Assembly (NCBI RefSeq): GCF_004001045.1
Contig: NZ_BIMK01000015.1
Span: 17,835-81,834 of the forward strand
DNA length: 64,000 nucleotides
Source: Paenibacillus chibensis
GTDB lineage: Bacteria > Bacillota > Bacilli > Paenibacillales > Paenibacillaceae
Direction: 5' to 3'
Position numbers and translations under genes: made by a program. This document shows positions 18,714 through 26,003 of this stretch, in pieces (the first letter of the stretch is position 1; each line of letters starts with the position of its first letter). The notes under the pieces are model-generated. The model searched no databases and was not told the origin of the DNA. It saw nothing but the letters and a program-made list of their open reading frames with translations.

Positions 18714-19877
18714 TCATTTGATGTTTTTGATCCAAAACTCGCGGAATTTAATAGAGTTGCTGTAATAATAGTTGGCATCATACGCCCAGACATCCAGCTG
18801 ATCAAGATTGATTGGGTTTTTATGCTCCGTTGCGGTATTGGCTGGCCAGGATCCCAGCACGTTGAACGGTCTGAGTCCCTCCCCCGCACCATCCACTTCG
18901 CCCATCATCCATCGGATCATCAGTTTGGCAGCCGCGGAATGCTTCGCTTGATCGGCTACATACAAGTAAGTAGGCCCGAGCACCGAAATTTTTGGTTTCA
19001 TATTGAAATTGGCGCCGATTGTCAGTTCCTTTTGTTCGATGTTCCGCAGTTTCGATGAAGCTCCAATCCCTACCGGCGGCTTGGCTTGGCTGTCGTTTCC
19101 GACATTTTCAACGACGTCATCGCTGGATTTCACCAAAACCGGATCGTTCTTGAGCAGGCGGGCAATGAATTCATACCCTGCATTTTCCTCCGTAAGCTCT
19201 ATTTCCTTTCCGTATAGTTCCTTATACGCCGCAGCCATATCATCCGAATGCTGAATCATCGACAGGAGCAGCTCCATCATATCGGAGGAATCCAGCGGAT
19301 CGTTGATCAGAACCCTGGTTTTCCATTCCGGTTCGGTCAGCTGCCACCAGTTCGTCACAGGCGATTCCTTGTAAACTTTCGTGTTGTAATACAAGGTCCG
19401 GATCGATGCGTAGGACACGATTCCGGGTAATTCTTGAAACGGCTTAGCCAATTTGTCCATGATATCCTTCGGTTTATACGCATGCAGGATTCCCCTGCTG
19501 ACCAAATCGGAAGATACCACCCCTAAAGCATCTTTGACGAATACGACATCCGCGTTATATATGCCTGACTCCTGTTCGCGCACGAGCTTTTCGACAATTT
19601 CATTCGTGCTCATATCGAAAGCCTCCACGGTAATTCCCGGGTACTTGGCCTCGAAGGAAGCTTTCACGTCTTTAATCCGACTGGACTGGGAGTATACGAC
19701 AACCATTCCCTCTTCTTTGGCTTTGGCATACAGCTCATCCACGGTTTCGGTTTTATCCAGTCCCTGTTCAGCCGCCCATTCCGCAGATGCGGTATCCCCC
19801 TGCTTGCCACCGCCTGAGCTGCATCCTCCGATAACCATAGCCGCACATAAAGAGAGCAGCAACAACATTTTCCCCAT
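18714..19877 (-). CDS. Extracellular solute-binding lipoprotein of Fe3+/sugar-phosphate type
   Basis: This 387-residue protein begins with a lipoprotein signal peptide (lipobox VIGGC, Cys19). The binding-protein fold follows, starting near VVVYSQSSRIKDVKASFEAKYPG, as in the type 2 family of iron and phosphonate binding proteins. It would capture the substrate outside the membrane for the adjacent permease. Related AfuA was shown to bind hexose phosphates rather than iron, so the family label iron-binding should not be taken at face value. Neighbouring phytases suggest an inositol phosphate ligand. This is inference. Confidence 0.87.
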   Translation of the reverse strand: MGKMLLLLSLCAAMVIGGCSSGGGKQGDTASAEWAAEQGLDKTETVDELYAKAKEEGMVVVYSQSSRIKDVKASFEAKYPGITVEAFDMSTNEIVEKLVREQESGIYNADVVFVKDALGVVSSDLVSRGILHAYKPKDIMDKLAKPFQELPGIVSYASIRTLYYNTKVYKESPVTNWWQLTEPEWKTRVLINDPLDSSDMMELLLSMIQHSDDMAAAYKELYGKEIELTEENAGYEFIARLLKNDPVLVKSSDDVVENVGNDSQAKPPVGIGASSKLRNIEQKELTIGANFNMKPKISVLGPTYLYVADQAKHSAAAKLMIRWMMGEVDGAGEGLRPFNVLGSWPANTATEHKNPINLDQLDVWAYDANYYYSNSIKFREFWIKNIK

Positions 19878-19916
19878 CCCTTATAACCTCCCTTATTAAG
19901 TACTGATCAACAAGCC

Positions 19917-20903
19917 TTAGCTTATATCTCTCTGTGAATGCAGCCATTCCGACCATCCGGTGTCATAGTCCCCATGCCGGCTGGCACAATACTCATAGAA
20001 CTTCCGGATAAAATCCAATCGGTCGATCGCTGCTTTGTACAACTCCTCGCCGTCGTTTGGGCTCATTCGGTACATGTCCCTGCCGCCGATATTTTGCTGC
20101 CTCCGTAATATATCCTGAAGGCTCACATGATCCGCGTTGCGCATCATGTCGTACATCAAAATAAACGATGTCGCCCTTCCTACCCCTCCTCTGCAATGAA
20201 AATGAAGCCAAGTACCACCAGGAAGCGCTTTCACGAATTGAATGAATTGATCCACCACTTCATCAGGCGGTCTATGGTGATCAGTCACGCAAAAACGATA
20301 GTAGCCCAGGCCTTCCGATTCCGCTAATTCGGCTTCGCTCTGCACGGTTCTCGGACCCTCGATCTCCTCCTCACAAAGGAGGGATTTGCCTTCGAGATAA
20401 TCAAATATTACCTTCTCCTCCTGCCTCATCCCTTCCAAATTTTGTTTTTCGAGCGAGAGAACTTCCTCTCTGGTTAAGCCTCTATTCGCGGTATTGTCTT
20501 CACCATACCAGCTCATGGCCTTGCCGTTCACGAACCCGTGACATTCCTGCCTCAGATCAACGATGGTGATCGGATGCTCTGGAATCACGCGTTTCATGTA
20601 TTCCAATCCGCCGCGTGAGAATTGTCCGCTGGCGGATGCCCTGAGCTCGGCGAGTCCCGTCGTATCGCCTTCATGATCGGCCGGATGGATACACATACGA
20701 AACCGTTTGGGCGCTTGATCGATATCATCCGCTTCGATTAATCGATAGATCCGGCGATTTCTCATCTCAATAGAGTCATTCAAATGATTATCCTCCAAAA
20801 CTTCAATGTAATTTTTAAGGTATCCGGAATTTGAGACATATGACAGGAGCCAAAGATGGTGTGTGAAATACGAGTTGTGTAGGGGAATAAAGCGGGCGTC
20901 CAT
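19917..20903 (-). CDS. Protein-tyrosine-phosphatase-like (cysteine) phytase, no signal peptide
   Basis: A 328-residue protein with the cysteine phosphatase loop HCRGGVGRAT (236-245, nucleophile Cys237, Arg243) and a general-acid loop TDHHRPPD (Asp208). It also has DLRQECHGFVNGKAMSWYG, which closely resembles the Selenomonas-type inositol polyphosphatases (PTPLPs). These hydrolyse phytate stepwise to inositol monophosphate. No export signal is seen, so it may act in the cytoplasm on imported inositol phosphates. The ATG at 20903 lacks a good ribosome binding site. An 18-codon ORF in the same frame with a strong site ends 21 nt upstream, which suggests coupling or a broken longer N-terminus. 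Confidence 0.87.
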   Translation of the reverse strand: MDARFIPLHNSYFTHHLWLLSYVSNSGYLKNYIEVLEDNHLNDSIEMRNRRIYRLIEADDIDQAPKRFRMCIHPADHEGDTTGLAELRASASGQFSRGGLEYMKRVIPEHPITIVDLRQECHGFVNGKAMSWYGEDNTANRGLTREEVLSLEKQNLEGMRQEEKVIFDYLEGKSLLCEEEIEGPRTVQSEAELAESEGLGYYRFCVTDHHRPPDEVVDQFIQFVKALPGGTWLHFHCRGGVGRATSFILMYDMMRNADHVSLQDILRRQQNIGGRDMYRMSPNDGEELYKAAIDRLDFIRKFYEYCASRHGDYDTGWSEWLHSQRDIS

Positions 20904-20917
20904 AAGAACGCTTTCAA
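20903..20917 (-). promoter_or_regulatory. Possible CcpA cre-like site at phytase start
   Basis: The minus-strand sequence TTGAAAGCGTTCTTA fits the cre consensus WTGNAANCGNWNNCW with one mismatch and ends at the first base of the phytase ATG. Catabolite repression of inositol genes by CcpA is known in Bacillus. One isolated, imperfect site is weak evidence. Confidence 0.25.
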
Positions 20918-20924
20918 AAAATCA

Positions 20925-20981
20925 TTATAATACGTTATAACGTTGCTCTTCTGCCGGAACTGTGATGATCGTATTGCTCAT
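20925..20981 (-). CDS. 18-codon leader ORF upstream of the cysteine phytase
   Basis: The ORF encodes MSNTIITVPAEEQRYNVL, followed by TAA TGA. Its ATG at 20981 has a GAGGAGGG ribosome binding site about 6 nt upstream and lies just downstream of the operator pair, so it is the first translated frame of the operon mRNA. It is in the same frame as the phytase 21 nt further on. It may be a leader peptide for translational coupling, or the remnant N-terminus of a longer phytase interrupted by two stop codons. Confidence 0.5.
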   Translation of the reverse strand: MSNTIITVPAEEQRYNVL

Positions 20982-21013
20982 TCCATCCCTCCTCAGAAAA
21001 GTCACTTGCCTCT

Positions 21014-21037
21014 GGTAACGTTATCGGTAACGTTACC
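21014..21037. promoter_or_regulatory. Tandem LacI-type operator of the phytase-transporter operon
   Basis: GGTAACGTTATC (21014-21025) directly abuts the perfect palindrome GGTAACGTTACC (21026-21037). This is the same paired 24-bp layout as at 14110-14133. In both places the perfect copy is on the promoter side. Here the pair lies roughly +10 to +33 from the predicted start. Confidence 0.8.
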
Positions 21038-21053
21038 AGAAAACTATAGCGTT

Positions 21054-21082
21054 ATTATAAAACTACAACTTTCAGGTGTCAA
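21054..21082 (-). promoter_or_regulatory. Consensus sigma-A promoter of the phytase-transporter operon
   Basis: On the minus strand TTGACA (21077-21082), exactly 17 nt and TATAAT (21054-21059) match both consensus hexamers perfectly. Such a strong promoter followed by a repressor site fits tight negative control with high induced expression. Confidence 0.85.
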
Positions 21083-21103
21083 TAGGGTTTCTTGACGATT
21101 TCA

Positions 21104-21133
21104 GCAAAAAAAGCTCTTCATGATGAAGAGCTT
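21104..21133 (-). terminator. Terminator of the 21.1-22.2 kb lipoprotein gene
   Basis: On the minus strand a 10-bp stem AAGCTCTTCA/TGAAGAGCTT with a 3-nt loop overlaps the stop codon and ends in a run of seven U. It separates this gene from the phytate operon promoter. Confidence 0.85.
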
Positions 21134-22218
21134 TTCAGCTGAGCTTGAATATGATCTGGTTCATAAATCCGGGCTGGAGGTATCCGCTCGGATGGAATGA
21201 CGTCGCCCGCTTGTAAAGGAGACGCCTGAAACAGACGAATTTTCGTCTCATATAAATGCGGGTGCTCCTCCCATACTTTCTTTGGCATCGTCAATAGGAA
21301 AGCACCGTCCTTGGTCGGAACCGTCGACGTGTACGTTACCGACTGGCCGGAAGAAACGCCGATCATAATGCCTTGATAGACCGCGCCGGGAAGCAGCCTC
21401 GTTCGCAGCATGCTGGAAGCCAGCTCCAGACCGTGCTTCGGCAGAGTGATGTCTGCCTCCAAGCTCGTTTGAGAGGGAATCGTCAGTAAGATATTTTGCT
21501 GCAGGGCGTAAGTCATTTGATTTATTTGGACGCGCAGACTTACCGCTTCAACATTTTTGGGGATGGCTTCGAACAAATAGCCGCCATTTGCCCCCGACGG
21601 CTCCGAGGAAGTCAAAGGCTCCATCCCCTCCTCTTCCCACAGTTCGATGACTGCTCCCTTAACCGGTTGACCGCCTCCGTCTTTGATGATCCCGTACCAA
21701 CCGTAACGGTCAAACATCGGTGCAGGAAAAAACGTTTTTGTTTCCAGCTGCGCCTGCGCATGAACTTCGACTTGATCCGGGTGACCAGGCGATGCGACGA
21801 CGCTTTTTATGGTAATCGGATATGCAATCTGCAGCTCAGCTTCGGCCATTTTCATCGCGTCCTTCATGGGTTGATCCAGGTCCTTGCCCTGGACTGTCGC
21901 CTTATCCAACGATTGAATATGCACCGGAATCTTGAGCGGCTGACTTTGGTCGATGACGGCATCGAACCTTCCGCTGAGGTCAGTCTCTACCGTTTTGACG
22001 GTTGAGATGGCTACCGACGCCCGTGCTACGGGCTGATTGTCGAGCAGCACTTGACCTTGAAGCTTCGTCATATGGGAATTGTCCATCTGCCAGGCTTTGA
22101 CCGGGAGCTCAGACTGCAGGAACGTGATCGTTCCATGATGCTCGCCGCTGACTTCGGTGCCGCAGGCTGTAAGTACCAGAAGAAGCATCATCAGCAGGAG
22201 CCATCCTGTATTCTTCAT
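21118..22218 (-). CDS. Ig-like/carboxypeptidase-regulatory-like lipoprotein, paralogue of next gene
   Basis: The 366-residue protein has a lipoprotein signal (LVLTAC lipobox) and two beta-rich, transthyretin-like or carboxypeptidase-regulatory-like repeats (LQGQVLLDNQPVARASV near 55 and WYGIIKDGGGQPVKGAVIEL further on). It is a paralogue of the protein at 22313-23413, sharing the PVKAWQMDNSH-type motif after the lipobox and the same end-to-end layout. The start is ATG 22218 with GGAAGGGAAAT. It is anchored to the outer face of the membrane and its function is unknown. It has its own terminator. Confidence 0.75.
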   Translation of the reverse strand: MKNTGWLLLMMLLLVLTACGTEVSGEHHGTITFLQSELPVKAWQMDNSHMTKLQGQVLLDNQPVARASVAISTVKTVETDLSGRFDAVIDQSQPLKIPVHIQSLDKATVQGKDLDQPMKDAMKMAEAELQIAYPITIKSVVASPGHPDQVEVHAQAQLETKTFFPAPMFDRYGWYGIIKDGGGQPVKGAVIELWEEEGMEPLTSSEPSGANGGYLFEAIPKNVEAVSLRVQINQMTYALQQNILLTIPSQTSLEADITLPKHGLELASSMLRTRLLPGAVYQGIMIGVSSGQSVTYTSTVPTKDGAFLLTMPKKVWEEHPHLYETKIRLFQASPLQAGDVIPSERIPPARIYEPDHIQAQLKSSSS

Positions 22219-22256
22219 ATTTCCCTTCCCTTTGCAGATACTGCATTCCGTCATTG

Positions 22257-22284
22257 AAAAAGACAGGGATGCGATCCCTGTCTT
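22257..22284 (-). terminator. Terminator between the paralogous lipoprotein genes
   Basis: A perfect 11-bp stem AAGACAGGGAT/ATCCCTGTCTT with a 3-nt loop is followed on the minus strand by UUUU. Confidence 0.8.
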
Positions 22285-22312
22285 GCTTCATGATTGAACG
22301 CGTCTGCTAAAA

Positions 22313-23413
22313 TTAAGCTTTGGGCGTTTCTGCCTTAATATGCGTCGGATCCTTGGCTGCCGGTTTTTGCAGCTGATCCGAAGTCATCGTATCTCCAGGC
22401 TTCAATTCCTTCTCGATAAACCGGCTGAAGTTGGTTTCATAAAAAGTCGGCCATTTGTCCCATGCCTCTTTCGGTATCGTCAGCGTAAACTCGCCTTCCT
22501 CGTCCGGAATCGTTACCTCATATTTTACGTCATCCCCTACATCCAAGCCTACCATAATCCCGGTGTACAAGGCGCCCGGCGCTTCTTTGCTGACCAATGT
22601 CGGTGGCTCGTCCCGAATAACGGTTCCTTCCTTCGGAAGGATGATGTCCGTTTCGATGCTCGTTTCGTCCGGGAAGAAGTATACTTTATCCGGAGGCAGC
22701 GTGTATTTCACTCCATTATACCCTACTTCCAGGTTGATCTCTTCATCGTCTTCGGGAATGTAGTACATATTGAATTTACCGTCTTTATCCGCCGGCGTGG
22801 ATTTGGCAAAGCCTTCACCGCCGTCCCGCGTAATCCATACGACCGCATTCTCGGCAGGCTTGTTATCCGCGCCCATGACGACTCCGTGAATGCTGTATTT
22901 GTCTTCGTGAATGACAGGCCATTTCTCGCCCGGCTTCAACTGAGCTTTAACGTGCACGTCAACCTTGCTCGAATCCTTCGCGTTTACCGTCGTATTCTGT
23001 ATTTGGAGCGGATAATATACATGAAGAGGGATTTCCGTATTCAGCAGTTTTTCCGATTCCTTCTCACCGATCTCCTTGCCGTCTACCTTTGCCTTATCGA
23101 TCGACGCCACTTTAATGTTGACCGTGGAAATCAGGCTTTGGTCCACCAGCAATTCAAAAGAACCATCCTTGCCCGTTGTTACGGTGTGGTTATTGCTGCC
23201 TACCTTCACTTCCGCGCTCTCCACTGGCTTGTCGCCTACCAAGAGCTTGCCTTTTACGGGCACCGTATGTGAATAATCCATGTTCCATTGCTTGACCGGG
23301 AAAGACGTCTGATCCAGGGTCAGCTTGGCGTCCGGCGCTTCTTTCCCGCTGCCGCAGCCGGCCAGGGAAACCGCAAGCGCAGCCACGATGGATAGCTGTG
23401 AAACTTTACGCAT
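22313..23413 (-). CDS. Ig-like/carboxypeptidase-regulatory-like lipoprotein
   Basis: A 366-residue lipoprotein (LAGC lipobox) begins its mature part with a KQWNMDYSHTVPVKGKLLVG motif shared with its downstream paralogue. Two regulatory-like beta-sandwich repeats are visible (GKLLVGDKPVESAEVKVG and HGVVMGADNKPAENAVVW), followed by a C-terminal domain ending in alternating charged residues. AAAGGAG precedes the ATG at 23413. It sits downstream of the PQQ dehydrogenase gene, with a terminator between them. The role is unknown. Adhesion or scaffolding of extracytoplasmic proteins is possible. Confidence 0.75.
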   Translation of the reverse strand: MRKVSQLSIVAALAVSLAGCGSGKEAPDAKLTLDQTSFPVKQWNMDYSHTVPVKGKLLVGDKPVESAEVKVGSNNHTVTTGKDGSFELLVDQSLISTVNIKVASIDKAKVDGKEIGEKESEKLLNTEIPLHVYYPLQIQNTTVNAKDSSKVDVHVKAQLKPGEKWPVIHEDKYSIHGVVMGADNKPAENAVVWITRDGGEGFAKSTPADKDGKFNMYYIPEDDEEINLEVGYNGVKYTLPPDKVYFFPDETSIETDIILPKEGTVIRDEPPTLVSKEAPGALYTGIMVGLDVGDDVKYEVTIPDEEGEFTLTIPKEAWDKWPTFYETNFSRFIEKELKPGDTMTSDQLQKPAAKDPTHIKAETPKA

Positions 23414-23451
23414 TAAACAAGACTCCTTTCGCATCTGTTGCCGTAGATAAC

Positions 23452-23487
23452 AAAAGGACAGGCTGTCAAAAAGCCCGCAGCCTGTCC
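23452..23487 (-). terminator. Terminator of the PQQ dehydrogenase gene
   Basis: The stem GGACAGGCTG (23456-23465) / CAGCCTGTCC (23478-23487) is followed on the minus strand by UUUU. Confidence 0.75.
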
Positions 23488-23507
23488 AATGTAATATTGA
23501 CGCTTAA

Positions 23508-25307
23508 TTATTTCTTGGAGTGTGCGCTGCTGTCATCAGCACTGCCTTCATGACCTTGCGTTTTATCTCCGCCAAGTCCAAAGACCATTATTTGCGGTTT
23601 GGAACCACCTGTCGTTTGAACAAAGTAATCCTTGCCGTCCACAGTAAAGAAGGAAGGTGCAGCACCGATGTTGTCACCCGTAGTTTGGAATGTCCATACG
23701 AGTTTACCAGTTTTGATATCCATCGCGTTCATTTTACCGTCAAGCTCACCATAGAATGCAAGACCGGCGCTATTGCTAGTAAAGCCGCCTCTCATCATAT
23801 CGGTGGTTTTGTTTTGGTATGCCACTTTACCTGTGTTCATGTCAATTGCGGTAATTGTGCCATAGGACTTGATATTATCTGGAGCTGCTCCCATGGTTGT
23901 ACCAAAAGCTTTGGCTCCTACATAAGCATCATTGTGCGCTTCCTCCGTTGATTTTGCGGATTTAAGGACATTTGGTGCTTCAATACCAGGGATCAGAACA
24001 AAGTTCGATTCTGGATCATAGGTTTCTGGTGCATAGTTTTCGCCGCCTAGTGTACCTGGATATACCAGAACACCTTCAGGCGTTGGTTTTGGATGGTCGA
24101 TTTTTGCAAAAGGCACACCGTCATAGATGACTTTGCCTGTTGCGGCATCCCATGCCCACCATTGTCCGGATTTACCGCCTTCGACAACAACCTTTTGCTG
24201 TTTGCCGTTCACCGTTGCATTCATCAGCATTGGAGAAGCAGCTGCGTCATAGTCCCAAAGATCATGGCTGATTTCTTGCTTAGCCCATTTCAATTTGCCC
24301 GATGCTGCATCAACAGCAACCACAGAGTCCGTGTACGGGTTCGCTCCAGGACGGTCCTCACCATAGAAGTCAGGAGCCGGGTTACCTACGGAGAAGTACA
24401 TGATTCCGGTTTCTTCATCAATGGTTACAGGGCACCATACTGCGCCGCCACCTTGGTATTTGTTGCCTGCCAGCCAGTCTTGGCCTTTCGGCGGAACGGT
24501 CCAGAATGGGGAATCCCAAGCAGGAGTCAGGTCGCTTGCTTTGTAAGCCATCACGAAACCGCGTGCGCCGTTATCGCCACCGCTGCTGCCGATGTAGATG
24601 TTTCCTTTATAGTAAATAGGAGCTGTTGTTTCATAGTAGCCGTTATCCAGGGTAACTTCCGGAATCGCGTTCGAGATCGGCTCCATCTTGATCAGCTTGC
24701 CCGTTTTTTGATCCAGTGCAACGACGTTGTTGTCGACGGTCAGCATGAAAACTTTACCTTCAGCTACCGCCACACCACGGTTTGCAACAATGCCCGCTTT
24801 TTTGAAATTAGCCGCTTGAGCATCATCCGGTTTCCAGTGCCACAGTTGCTTGCCACTAAGCGCGTCAAAGGCGAATACCTGGCTGCCGCTGACTGATACA
24901 TATACCACGCCGTCGGCAACAACCGGATAGCTTTGATTACCGTTCAGCACGGAGCTGTCCAGCTTTTTGAATTCGGCGGACCAGATCACGCCAAGGTCTT
25001 TGGCATTGTCTGCCGTAATGCCTTTGAACGGAACATGGCGGGTATTGCCCAGATCATATCCCCACGTTGGGAAGTTCTCAAACTTTTTGCTTGCCGGATC
25101 AGCGGAAGCGTCTGCCAGCGTCGACTTCACGCCATAAGCGTCGTCTTTGGTATCCGCGCCCGTGCTTGCATTCGAATCCGTTTTTGCTGTTGAATCGGTT
25201 TGCGGCTTCGCATCATCCGCTTTTTTGTCATCCGCTGCATTGCCGCAGGCGGACAGCAGCATCGTGGCGGCGATAATTGCGCTAGCCAATTTCATTTGGT
25301 GTTTCAC
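23508..25307 (-). CDS. PQQ-dependent (quinoprotein) alcohol dehydrogenase-like lipoprotein
   Basis: The 599-residue product starts with a lipoprotein signal (LLSAC, Cys21) and a D/K/T-rich linker. An eight-bladed propeller of the methanol/ethanol dehydrogenase type follows. Family hallmarks are YSVGNPAPDF-like SVGNPAPDF, the HDLWDYDAAASPML segment with the active-site aspartate, and repeated tryptophan-docking strands (AFDALSGKQLWHW, ALDQKTGKLI, AVDAASGKLKWA). No cytochrome c domain is attached. It would oxidise an alcohol or aldehyde outside the membrane if PQQ is available. The start is GTG 25307 after GGGGGTATTTCT. Membrane-anchored quinoproteins are unusual in Gram-positive bacteria. Confidence 0.88.
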   Translation of the reverse strand: MKHQMKLASAIIAATMLLSACGNAADDKKADDAKPQTDSTAKTDSNASTGADTKDDAYGVKSTLADASADPASKKFENFPTWGYDLGNTRHVPFKGITADNAKDLGVIWSAEFKKLDSSVLNGNQSYPVVADGVVYVSVSGSQVFAFDALSGKQLWHWKPDDAQAANFKKAGIVANRGVAVAEGKVFMLTVDNNVVALDQKTGKLIKMEPISNAIPEVTLDNGYYETTAPIYYKGNIYIGSSGGDNGARGFVMAYKASDLTPAWDSPFWTVPPKGQDWLAGNKYQGGGAVWCPVTIDEETGIMYFSVGNPAPDFYGEDRPGANPYTDSVVAVDAASGKLKWAKQEISHDLWDYDAAASPMLMNATVNGKQQKVVVEGGKSGQWWAWDAATGKVIYDGVPFAKIDHPKPTPEGVLVYPGTLGGENYAPETYDPESNFVLIPGIEAPNVLKSAKSTEEAHNDAYVGAKAFGTTMGAAPDNIKSYGTITAIDMNTGKVAYQNKTTDMMRGGFTSNSAGLAFYGELDGKMNAMDIKTGKLVWTFQTTGDNIGAAPSFFTVDGKDYFVQTTGGSKPQIMVFGLGGDKTQGHEGSADDSSAHSKK

Positions 25308-26003
25308 AGAAATACCCCCAGTAAATATTTAATATAAATGCTAATCACTTTCACAGCGTAGTCCGTACTGCTTTCACCCTGAGACGGACTGCATGTCAAC
25401 TCGATCGTCAGCCCTTAATGTTCTATGTAGAACCGCAACATGAATGAAAGCGTCTTCCTGCTGTTCCGCAATTTCTCCAGATGCATGACTGAGGCATAGC
25501 TCCGATGTTGGCCATCTTCATCATACAACCTTTTTTACCTTACAAACGTCTTACATGAAGTTCGCAGAACCATCCTTCAACTCATAGAACACCCTTTGCC
25601 TTTCTCAGATGCATCGGCTCATCGTCGTTTTTGCTTGGCGTGTTCCTGATCCTGTTCGGAATGTCTCTGCTCTCCATTACCCCTTCCTGGTCCATTGTAA
25701 TCTGGGCACTACGTCCCTTTACAAAGTTAAGGAATATGTTAACGATGTTTCAAACGTTAAGTATCATACTCCCCGTTAACAAATTCGTCAATATTGTTAC
25801 ATATTACAATTTTGTCATATGATATTTGTCATTGAAAAAGTGGTGGAGAATACTATTGTTTTTGCAAGAATTAACGCATGAAAATATTAAACTTCAAAAA
25901 GCTTAAATGTGTTTGATGTTGACAGCGACATATGAAAGGGGTAAACTCATGTTTTGTAATGGTTAATGATTTAGCCACATACTAAAAGGGGAGGCACATA
26001 GAA
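25308..26003. other. 696-bp divergent intergenic region
   Basis: This AT-rich stretch separates the PQQ dehydrogenase from the CuA lipoprotein gene. It holds the promoter at 25919-25947 and an inverted repeat AGTCCGT/ACGGACT at about 25361-25391. The only open frame (25631-25822, TTG start) has no ribosome binding site, so I see no gene. Confidence 0.6.
25919..25947 (+). promoter_or_regulatory. Sigma-A-like promoter of the CuA lipoprotein gene
   Basis: TTGACA (25919-25924), a 17-nt spacer and TAAACT (25942-25947) lie about 55 bp before the start codon. Confidence 0.65.

Noticed and set aside
15626..19877. Firm call as a ferric iron ABC transporter
   Set aside because: The family fits, but no iron-regulatory site or siderophore gene is near, and the phytase context points to another ligand.
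1498..21082. Recent genomic island or phage-borne element
   Set aside because: No tRNA, integrase, insertion sequence or flanking repeats were found, and base composition does not differ visibly from the surroundings.
25631..25822. 63-codon plus-strand ORF in the large intergenic region
   Set aside because: It starts with TTG, has no ribosome binding site and no recognisable features.
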